DNA of 64,000 nucleotides from NCBI GenBank assembly GCA_044361535.1, contig JBIKIQ010000006.1:124001-188000 (forward strand). The letters are read 5' to 3'. The translations under genes and the position numbers were made by a program. Origin of the DNA: UBA952 sp044361535 (GTDB lineage Bacteria > Bacteroidota > Bacteroidia > Flavobacteriales_D > Crocinitomicaceae). Under the pieces are notes generated by a model. It was not told where the DNA came from. It searched no databases and was given only the letters and a program-made list of their open reading frames with translations. Shown here piece after piece: positions 33,449 to 41,074 of the stretch. How positions within the stretch are numbered: position 1 is the stretch's first letter; each line of letters starts with the position of its first letter.

Positions 33449-34009
33449 ATCAGTTGTCATAAGTTACAAACATTTGTTTTTTTCGTTTAGAAATAATGCA
33501 GATATTTCAAGTGTTTCAGAAAATGAATTATGAACTTAAAAATGAATTTTGTATTAATTGAATGTTAATAACTAATAAGATGTTTTTATAGGATTTTATC
33601 GATTCTTGTATATACCGGAATAGATATTAAAAAAACTAGCATTTTAGGCATGATTTTTACAAAGTTTATCACCGGTTTTTTAACTTTTTCACTATTAACA
33701 AACCTCTTTTTTTATACACAATGATATTACCACACACTGTTTTTAAAATTGTTAAGTATTTCTTTTTAATATAATTACAAAATAATTAATTGTTTATAAA
33801 GTTGTTTTTATGTGTAAAACACAAAACTATTTTTTAGACTAAATTAGTTACACACAAATGAACAGCCTTAATAATAATAACAAAAAAGAAAATTTTTAAT
33901 TATTTAATTTTTATTCATTATTAAGTCAAAGACAAGCCTTAATTGATGTTAAAATATTTTTTTTAGAAGGATATGTGCTAATTTAGTAGAACAGAAACGG
34001 ATGTAAAAT
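33449..34009. other. Long AT-rich intergenic region, candidate replication origin
   Basis: 561 bp without coding potential, very AT-rich. It holds TTATACACA at 33712-33720 and TGTGTAAAA at 33811-33819 (both fit the TTWTNCACA DnaA-box consensus), and TTACACACA at 33848-33856 (one mismatch). A repeat AGCCTTAAT occurs at 33864 and 33935, and T-rich and A-rich runs follow. It lies about 4 kb from the parS site at 38207. Gene polarity is mostly minus to its left and plus to its right as far as 46.8 kb, though the helicase gene is plus. A leader for the DUF4175 gene is the alternative explanation. Confidence 0.4.
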
Positions 34010-37000
34010 ATGGATGCTTTTCAAAATTTATTGAACCAAATTGATTCATTCATTAGAAAGTACTATAAAAACCAACTGATTAAAGGATTTCTATTATGTA
34101 TTAGCTTCTTTTTGTTTTCGTTTCTTGTTACTTCCATTTCAGAATACTTTGGTCATTTTAGTCAGCGAACCAGGGCTTTTTTCTTTTTCACCTTTCTTCT
34201 AGTAAATGGATTAATTCTTGTGAATTATATTGTAATTCCTGTTTTAAAATTAATTTCCTTTGGGAAAAGGATTAACCGATATCAAGCTGCTGAAATTATT
34301 GGTTCATTTTTTCCTGAGATATCTGATCGATTAAAAAACACTCTTCAATTAAAAGATTCATTAGACTCCAACGAAGGTAATTTGGAATTATTGAGAGCTA
34401 GTGTATCTCAGCGTTCAGAGAACTTAAATGTTATTTCATTTTCAAGTGCTGTAAATTATCAAGAAAACAAAAAGTATTTAAAGTATTTAGTTCCTGTATT
34501 TTTACTTTTTTCAGGTGTTTACTATTTTGCTCCTGATTGGGTTTTAGAAGGAACAGAACGTGTAGTTAATTATTCGGAAGAATATAAACCAAAAGCTCCT
34601 TTTTCATTTCATCTTCAGAATACAAATTTACAAATAGAAGAAGGTCAAGATTATAAGGTTGTAATTCAGTTAAAAGGAACTGATTTCCCAGATCAAGTTT
34701 ATTTAATTTCAGAAAGTGGTAAGTTTTTAATGGAAAAAACAGCTAAAAATGAATTTACTGCCTGGATGAAAAAAGTAAAAAGTTCCACCCAATTTCAAGT
34801 TCAAGGAAATGAATTTTTTAGTCCAAAATATACGTTAAACGTTATTGGAAAAGCGGTTATTGGAAAATTACAAGCAAAGCTAATTTATCCAAAATATTTA
34901 GGAAAGAATCCTGAATTAATTCAAAACTCGGGTGATTTAACAGTACCTGAAGGAACTTCAATAGAGTGGACAGTTCAAACGAAAAACACTGATTTTGTTG
35001 ATTTTACATTTAATGGTACATCACAACGAAATACCTTGAATCCATTTACAATTCAAAAAACCATTAAAGATGCATCCAAGGGGAAAATTCAATTTTCCAA
35101 TGCGGTTACTAGAAAAATTGATTCAACTTCATTTCTTATTTCAGTTATAAAAGATGCTTTTCCTTCCATTCAAGTGGAAGAATTTTCTGATTCTATTAAA
35201 GATGGTGTTCGCTATTTTTCAGGCCAAGTAGCAGATGATTACGGTCTTAATTCGTTAAATTTTGTCTACACGGTATATTCAGAAAATGCAAAGCCACGTT
35301 CAAATACATTAAAAGTGAAACCTGTTAATGGTACACAATTAGGTTTTGACTTTGCAGTAGACTTCCGACGTGAAAATGTAAAACTAAAGGATCGAATTGA
35401 ATACTATTTTATTGTTGGTGATAACGACGGTGTTAATGGTTCAAAATTTACAAAGTCTCAAACCTACACCTATGAATTACCCACTCTTGAGGAGTTGAAT
35501 GAGCAACGTGAAAAAGACCAAGCGGAACTTCAAAAAGAAATGAATGATATCATAAATAAAACGCAAGATTTCCAAAATAAAGTGGAAAAATTGAAAAAAG
35601 AAATGATGAATTCCAAATCAACTGATTGGGATAAACTCAATAAGGTTGAAGAATTAAAGAAAGAACAACAAAATCTTCAAGAATCGTTAGAAAAACTTAA
35701 AGAAGAAATGAATCAGAGTATGGAAGAAAAAAATCAGCTTTCAGAAATGGATAAGGAATTACTAGAGAAACAGGAAATGATTGAAAAATTAATGGAAGAA
35801 GTTATGGATGAGGAATTAAAAAAACTCTTGGATGAATTGATGAAATTAATGGAACAAAATAACAAAGAAGAAATTAAAAAAGAAATAGATAAAATTGATC
35901 AGTCAGCAGAAGACATGAAAAAGCAATTAGACAGAAGTCTTGAGATGCTAAAACGACTTCAAGTAAATGAGAAGATTGATGATATTGAAAAAGAATTAAA
36001 AGAATTAGCAAAAAGTCAGGAGGATTTAAAGAAAGATATCCAGGAAAATAAATTATCTGATGAAGATGCTGCAAAAAAACAAGAAGAACTAAATAAAAAG
36101 TTTGACGATCTTAAAAAGGAACTTGACGATTTAAAAAAACTAAATGATAAATTAGATAAACCTATGAATTTAGGTGATACTGAATCATCTGAAGAAAAGA
36201 TTTCTCAGGATATGAAAGACTCCAAGGAAAACTTAGATAATGGAAAAGATAAAAAGGCTGGTGAAAATCAAAAATCTGCCGCAGATGAAATGAAAAAATT
36301 AGCTGAACAGTTGGATAAACAACAACAAGAAGCTAATAAACAGCAACAAGAAGAAGACATAGATTTATTACGAAATATTCTTGAAAGCTTGATCACATTG
36401 AGTTTTAATCAGGAAGACGTGATGAATAAATTTATGAAGGTGAGTGATTCCGATCCTGCATATAAAAAGTATGGAAGGCAACAACGCCGTGTTATTGACG
36501 ATACAAAAATTGTAAAAGATAGTTTGTTAGCATTAGCTAAACGGCAACCTAAAATAGCTTCTTTTATTGATAAGGAATTAAATGCAATAGAGGCAAATCA
36601 CGATTTAGCTGTTGATGATATTGATGAGCACAGAAGAAGAGAATTGAATAAACATCAGCAACTTGCTATGACATCCTACAATAATCTAGCTTTATTATTA
36701 AATGAGAGTTTACAGTCCATGCAACAGCAAATGCAGAGCATGATGGATGGAAGTGGACAATGCAATAATCCCGGTAAAAAAGGTCGGCCAAAGTCTGGAC
36801 AAAATATGTCTTCTCAAGACATGAAGCAAATGCTAAAGAAACAGCTTGAACAAATGCAAAAGGGTCCTAATGAAGGCGGAAAAGAACCTGGAGAAAAAGG
36901 AAAGGATGGTAATCAAGGAAAGAAACCAGGTGAAGGTGGAATGAATGGAATGGGTTCAAAGGAAATAGCAAAAATGGCAGCAGAACAAAATGCAATTCGT

Positions 37001-37372
37001 CAGCGATTAGAACAATTGAAGAAAGAATTAAATAAGGATGGTAAAGGTCAAGGAAATCAATTGAATCCACTGATAAAAGAATTAGAGGAACAGGAAAAAC
37101 AAATTATTAACAGGAAATTTAATAATGAGTTGATTAATAGACAGAAAGATATTTTAACACGCTTATTAGATAGTGAAAAGGCATTAATGAATAGAGGGTT
37201 TGAAGAAAAAAGAGAATCAAAATCAGGAAAAGATAATTTTTCTGGTAACAAAATTAATTTTGATGAGTATAACAAGGAAAAATTAAAGCAAACTGAAATA
37301 TTGCGTTCTGCTGATCCTTTGTATAGAAAGTATTATAAAGATAAGGCAAATCAATATTTTAATATTAAATAA
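34010..37372 (+). CDS. DUF4175 family membrane protein
   Basis: 1120 aa. Three membrane helices near the N-terminus (about 22-45, 53-75 and 160-178) are followed by an Ig-like beta region and then a very long Lys/Glu/Gln coiled coil (about 495-860). A Gly/Lys/Met-rich segment and a C-terminal YRKYYKDKANQYF tail close it. This layout is DUF4175, a Bacteroidota family without established function; a structural envelope role is inferred. It starts a plus-strand run with the ATPase, ybeY and mnmG; the next gene begins 18 bp later. Confidence 0.85.
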   Translation: MDAFQNLLNQIDSFIRKYYKNQLIKGFLLCISFFLFSFLVTSISEYFGHFSQRTRAFFFFTFLLVNGLILVNYIVIPVLKLISFGKRINRYQAAEIIGSFFPEISDRLKNTLQLKDSLDSNEGNLELLRASVSQRSENLNVISFSSAVNYQENKKYLKYLVPVFLLFSGVYYFAPDWVLEGTERVVNYSEEYKPKAPFSFHLQNTNLQIEEGQDYKVVIQLKGTDFPDQVYLISESGKFLMEKTAKNEFTAWMKKVKSSTQFQVQGNEFFSPKYTLNVIGKAVIGKLQAKLIYPKYLGKNPELIQNSGDLTVPEGTSIEWTVQTKNTDFVDFTFNGTSQRNTLNPFTIQKTIKDASKGKIQFSNAVTRKIDSTSFLISVIKDAFPSIQVEEFSDSIKDGVRYFSGQVADDYGLNSLNFVYTVYSENAKPRSNTLKVKPVNGTQLGFDFAVDFRRENVKLKDRIEYYFIVGDNDGVNGSKFTKSQTYTYELPTLEELNEQREKDQAELQKEMNDIINKTQDFQNKVEKLKKEMMNSKSTDWDKLNKVEELKKEQQNLQESLEKLKEEMNQSMEEKNQLSEMDKELLEKQEMIEKLMEEVMDEELKKLLDELMKLMEQNNKEEIKKEIDKIDQSAEDMKKQLDRSLEMLKRLQVNEKIDDIEKELKELAKSQEDLKKDIQENKLSDEDAAKKQEELNKKFDDLKKELDDLKKLNDKLDKPMNLGDTESSEEKISQDMKDSKENLDNGKDKKAGENQKSAADEMKKLAEQLDKQQQEANKQQQEEDIDLLRNILESLITLSFNQEDVMNKFMKVSDSDPAYKKYGRQQRRVIDDTKIVKDSLLALAKRQPKIASFIDKELNAIEANHDLAVDDIDEHRRRELNKHQQLAMTSYNNLALLLNESLQSMQQQMQSMMDGSGQCNNPGKKGRPKSGQNMSSQDMKQMLKKQLEQMQKGPNEGGKEPGEKGKDGNQGKKPGEGGMNGMGSKEIAKMAAEQNAIRQRLEQLKKELNKDGKGQGNQLNPLIKELEEQEKQIINRKFNNELINRQKDILTRLLDSEKALMNRGFEEKRESKSGKDNFSGNKINFDEYNKEKLKQTEILRSADPLYRKYYKDKANQYFNIK

Positions 37373-37390
37373 CCCTGTTGTTGAAATTAT

Positions 37391-37804
37391 ATGAAGGAAG
37401 GTTTTAAAATTATTGATACTTTGCAGATTCCATCCGATTTTTCATCTTTGGTAGATGTAGAAAATTTGGTAGATAGGGTATGTGGAGATTTAGGCGTCCA
37501 AGAGGATTCCTATGGAAACATTCTTATTGCTGTAACAGAAGCTGTTAATAATGCAATACAACACGGTAATGAGTTTAATACACAGTTAGTTGTTGATGTT
37601 GCTGTAGGTGATCAACCTACCGAATTTTGTTTCAATGTAAAAGACCAGGGTAAAGGTTTTGATTTTTCTAATTTACCTGATCCAACCGCTCCCGAGAATT
37701 TAATGAAGGAAAATGGTCGTGGTATTTTCTTGATGAAGAGTTTGTCAGACAATGTTGAATTTAACGAGTTAGGTTCAAGTGTTAGTTTATATTTTAGTAA
37801 ATGA
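37391..37804 (+). CDS. RsbW-type ATP-binding (anti-sigma/switch) protein
   Basis: 137 aa single HATPase domain. N box EAVNNAIQHGN, G1 box DQGKGFD and G2 box GRGIFLM are all visible. This is the fold of SpoIIAB/RsbW serine kinases that bind sigma or antisigma partners. No STAS-domain antagonist or alternative sigma gene is next to it. It overlaps ybeY by four bases (ATGA). Confidence 0.85.
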   Translation: MKEGFKIIDTLQIPSDFSSLVDVENLVDRVCGDLGVQEDSYGNILIAVTEAVNNAIQHGNEFNTQLVVDVAVGDQPTEFCFNVKDQGKGFDFSNLPDPTAPENLMKENGRGIFLMKSLSDNVEFNELGSSVSLYFSK

Positions 37805-38208
37805 TTGATTTTCAGTTTATTAATAAAGAAATTCCGGGTTTTGATTCGGAATTTTTTGTTTTATCGCTTACTGGTCTAGTAAAAGAAGAAAGAAAACTAC
37901 TTGGAGATGTTTCGGTAATTTTTGTGTCCGATGATTATTTACTTGAAATGAATCAAACTTATTTAAATCATGATTACTATACGGACATAATTACATTTGA
38001 CTATTGCGAGCAAAATATAATTTCAGGTGATCTTTTTATTTCTGTTGATCGAGTACGTGAAAATGCAGATGTTTTTAATGCTGATTTTAGAACCGAATTA
38101 CATAGAGTTATAATTCACGGTGTATTACATTTGTGTGGTTATAAAGACAAAACAGAAGAGAACGAAAAAGAGATGCGTGTATTGGAGAATAAATATTTGA
38201 ATAAATAG
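37801..38208 (+). CDS. ybeY: rRNA maturation endoribonuclease YbeY
   Basis: 135 aa. The metal motif reads HGVLHLCGYKD: His106 and His110 are kept, and the third ligand position is Asp116 instead of His, which is common in Bacteroidota YbeY. The conserved Arg in DRVREN (about residue 84-86) and the ITFDY motif are present. The enzyme matures 16S rRNA 3' ends and contributes to ribosome quality control. It overlaps the ATPase gene by ATGA and ends at the parS site before mnmG. Confidence 0.9.
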   Translation: MIDFQFINKEIPGFDSEFFVLSLTGLVKEERKLLGDVSVIFVSDDYLLEMNQTYLNHDYYTDIITFDYCEQNIISGDLFISVDRVRENADVFNADFRTELHRVIIHGVLHLCGYKDKTEENEKEMRVLENKYLNK

Positions 38209-38222
38209 TTTCACGTGAAACA
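38207..38222. promoter_or_regulatory. parS: parS-like palindrome before mnmG
   Basis: AGTTTCACGTGAAACA: 15 of 16 match the consensus TGTTTCACGTGAAACA, with a perfect GTTTCACGTGAAAC core. It begins in the last bases of ybeY and ends six bases before the mnmG ATG, so bound ParB could also influence mnmG expression. Confidence 0.85.
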
Positions 38223-38228
38223 TTAGGT

Positions 38229-40091
38229 ATGTTAAAAGAATATGATGTTATAGTTGTTGGTGCTGGTCACGCAGGGTGCGAAGCTGCGAATGCTGCTGCT
38301 AAAATGGGTAGTAGTGTTTTGTTGGTAACTATGAATATGAATACCATTGCTCAAATGAGTTGTAATCCCGCAATGGGAGGAGTTGCTAAAGGGCAAATTG
38401 TTCGTGAAATAGATGCCTTGGGGGGTGGTTCAGGAATTATCAGTGATTTAAGTGCAATTCAATTTAGAATGTTGAATAGATCAAAGGGTCCTGCGATGTG
38501 GTCTCCACGAACACAAAATGATCGAATGCGTTTTTCTGAAGAATGGCGGTTATTATTGGAAAGAAATCCAAATGTAGATTTTTGGCAGGACATGTGCAAT
38601 GGTTTGGTTGTTGAGAATAATCACATTAAAGGCATCAAGACTTCTTTAGGTATAACAATATATAGCAAAGCTGTTGTATTGACCAATGGTACTTTTTTAA
38701 ATGGATTAATTCATATTGGGGAAAAACAAATTGGTGGTGGTAGAGCAGCTGAAAAGGCTTCAACAGGAATAACAGAGGATTTGATTAATTTAGGATTTGA
38801 GGCTGGTAGAATGAAAACAGGAACACCACCCCGCATTGATGGTAGATCATTGGATTATTCCAAAATGGAATTACAAGATGGTGATGACAATCCTTCTAAA
38901 TTTAGTTTTACAGATACTAAAGCATTGCATGTTCAAAGACCTTGTTGGATTACATATACAAACACAGAAACACATGATTTACTTAGGACTGGTTTTGATA
39001 GATCTCCAATGTTTAATGGAGCTATTCAAAGCACTGGACCGAGATATTGCCCGAGTATTGAAGATAAAATAAATAGGTTTGCAGATCGCGATAGACATCA
39101 GATTTTTGTAGAACCTGAAGGGTGGAATACAATTGAAATTTATGTTAATGGTTTTAGTACATCTTTACCTGAAGACGTGCAAGTGAAAGCAATGAAGTCA
39201 ATACCTGGTTTTGAGAATGCGAAGATGTTTCGTCCAGGTTATGCAATAGAATATGATTACTTTCCCCCAACGCAATTGAATTACACTTTAGAAACTAAGC
39301 TAATTGAGAATTTGTATTTTGCTGGTCAAATTAACGGCACAACTGGTTATGAAGAAGCTGCCTGTCAAGGATTGATGGCTGGGATTAATGCTCATTTAAA
39401 AATTAATGATAGAAATCCTTTCGTATTAAAAAGAAGCGAGGCATATATAGGAGTTTTAATTGATGATTTAGTGGGTAAAGGCACTCAAGAACCTTATAGA
39501 ATGTTTACCAGTCGTGCAGAGTATAGAATTCTGTTACGTCAGGATAATGCAGATATTCGATTAACACCCATTGCTTATAACTTAGGTTTAGTTAACGAAT
39601 CTGATTTCGATCGTGTTAATAAGAAGGTTACTGACACACAGAATATTATTTCAATTATCAAGAAAACGAGCGTCACTCCAAATGAAGTTAACTCGTTGCT
39701 AGTAGAAATGAATAGTTCGGAAATAACACAGCAGGTTAAGTTATCTTCTCTTTTAACAAGACCTCATGTTTCCTTGAATGATCTTGGGACTGTTTCTGAG
39801 CGAGTTTCAATGTTGTACAACGAGTATTCAATAGATACGTTGGAACAGGCGGAAATTCAAATGAAGTATGAAGGGTATATAGATAGAGAACAAGAGCATG
39901 CATCTAAACTTGATCGATTGGAATCTTTATTAATACCGGAATCTCTAACTTACGATGAAATTAAAAGTATAAGTATGGAGGCTAAGGAAAAGTTACGACA
40001 GATTAAACCAAAAACTATTGGTCAGGCATCGCGAATTTCTGGAGTTTCACCAAGTGACATTTCTGTCTTGCTAATTCATCTTGGTAGGTAA
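38229..40091 (+). CDS. mnmG: tRNA uridine-5-carboxymethylaminomethyl modification enzyme MnmG
   Basis: 620 aa, full length. FAD-binding VVGAGHAGCEAA at the N-terminus, the CNPAMGGVAKG and GGGRAAEKAS motifs, the PGYAIEYDY region and a C-terminal helical domain involved in MnmE and tRNA binding. With MnmE it makes the cmnm5 modification on U34 of several tRNAs. Historically called gidA and often near the replication origin. A parS-like site lies on each side of it. Confidence 0.97.
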   Translation: MLKEYDVIVVGAGHAGCEAANAAAKMGSSVLLVTMNMNTIAQMSCNPAMGGVAKGQIVREIDALGGGSGIISDLSAIQFRMLNRSKGPAMWSPRTQNDRMRFSEEWRLLLERNPNVDFWQDMCNGLVVENNHIKGIKTSLGITIYSKAVVLTNGTFLNGLIHIGEKQIGGGRAAEKASTGITEDLINLGFEAGRMKTGTPPRIDGRSLDYSKMELQDGDDNPSKFSFTDTKALHVQRPCWITYTNTETHDLLRTGFDRSPMFNGAIQSTGPRYCPSIEDKINRFADRDRHQIFVEPEGWNTIEIYVNGFSTSLPEDVQVKAMKSIPGFENAKMFRPGYAIEYDYFPPTQLNYTLETKLIENLYFAGQINGTTGYEEAACQGLMAGINAHLKINDRNPFVLKRSEAYIGVLIDDLVGKGTQEPYRMFTSRAEYRILLRQDNADIRLTPIAYNLGLVNESDFDRVNKKVTDTQNIISIIKKTSVTPNEVNSLLVEMNSSEITQQVKLSSLLTRPHVSLNDLGTVSERVSMLYNEYSIDTLEQAEIQMKYEGYIDREQEHASKLDRLESLLIPESLTYDEIKSISMEAKEKLRQIKPKTIGQASRISGVSPSDISVLLIHLGR

Positions 40092-40092
40092 T

Positions 40093-40108
40093 TGTTTCAC
40101 GTGAAACA
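40093..40108. promoter_or_regulatory. parS: Perfect parS palindrome after mnmG
   Basis: TGTTTCACGTGAAACA is an exact match to the parS consensus and the palindrome extends to 40091-40110. It lies one base after the mnmG stop and just before the convergent methyltransferase end. Together with the site at 38207 it brackets mnmG. Confidence 0.9.
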
Positions 40109-40121
40109 ATAGTATAGAAAG

Positions 40122-40967
40122 CTACTTCTTTTTTCCAACCACAAACATTATGTCATAGGTGTTTAATTTTATGGAAGCTTTTTCCGGAATTAAATAATAC
40201 AACCAATTTATAATTCGGTATTGTTTTTTATTTAAAATAAATAAAGAATAGAAAATAACGCGGATTGATCGACTTACTGGTGGATAGGAAATCCTTTCAA
40301 TTTCAAATCCGTATTTATTCAAAAGTGTTGTAATTGATTTTTTGGTAAAATAATGAACATGTGTTGGTGGGTGTATCATCCGCCATTTTTCTTTTTGTTT
40401 ACGAGGCAGCCAAGCCGAAATATCACCAGTGGTAATATATATTCTACCTTCTTTTTGAGTTTCAGTAGAAGCTTTTTTTATGAATTCTTCTGGATTAAGT
40501 AAATGTTCGATCACATCCCACATGAATACATCACTAAAGGAGTCTGCTTGGTTTATTTCAGTTAAATAGTTTTTTGAACTAAAATGATTTCCAAAATTAT
40601 TATTTGCATATAAAATAGAATCTTCAGAAATATCAAATCCCTTATACGTTGATCCTTTAGCTAAAACAAGTTCGCCAAAAAAACCATAGGCACAACCTAA
40701 TTCTAGTACATTTTTAAAAAGTGGAGGATTGGTTAACTTATCGAGTGATTTTAGCCTTTTTTTAAAATTTTTCTGTAAAATCAACTTATCAGACAAATAA
40801 TCAGCATATTCTTCTCCTTTAAAATAATTTTCTGCATAAATTTTACGTAAATCTTCTTCATTTAAAGATAAATTGGCCCAAACATGACTACATTCACAGC
40901 AGTTATATAACGTATCGTTGTAGATAGTTTTTACAAGGGTAGTTTCACAAACGGGACAAAAGGACAT
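40122..40967 (-). CDS. SAM-dependent methyltransferase with N-terminal zinc ribbon
   Basis: 281 aa. The N-terminus carries two Cys pairs (CPVC and CCEC), a zinc-ribbon-like knuckle. Then a Rossmann methyltransferase: LELGCAYGFFGEL (motif I), FDIS, and DVIEHLLNP (post-motif). The C-terminal part contains hydrophobic segments. Such ribbon-plus-MT proteins often methylate sugars or polyketide-like substrates in glycan or lipid pathways; the substrate here is unknown. It is the only minus-strand gene between 34 and 46.8 kb and is convergent to mnmG, divergent from polA. Confidence 0.8.
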   Translation of the reverse strand: MSFCPVCETTLVKTIYNDTLYNCCECSHVWANLSLNEEDLRKIYAENYFKGEEYADYLSDKLILQKNFKKRLKSLDKLTNPPLFKNVLELGCAYGFFGELVLAKGSTYKGFDISEDSILYANNNFGNHFSSKNYLTEINQADSFSDVFMWDVIEHLLNPEEFIKKASTETQKEGRIYITTGDISAWLPRKQKEKWRMIHPPTHVHYFTKKSITTLLNKYGFEIERISYPPVSRSIRVIFYSLFILNKKQYRIINWLYYLIPEKASIKLNTYDIMFVVGKKK

Positions 40968-41074
40968 GAATTCTTATTTGTACGAATGTACAACATTTAT
41001 TGAATTTGATGTATTGATGAACAAGTTCAAAAAGTGATATAGAATTATAGTATCTTCGAAAAATATTTACTTCT

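Noticed and set aside
33449..34009. tRNA or other structured RNA in the long gap
   Set aside because: No cloverleaf-like pairing or GC-rich stems; the sequence is AT-rich throughout.
35874..37275. Several minus-strand frames within the DUF4175 gene
   Set aside because: They mirror the low-complexity Lys/Glu coding region and have no start context or family.
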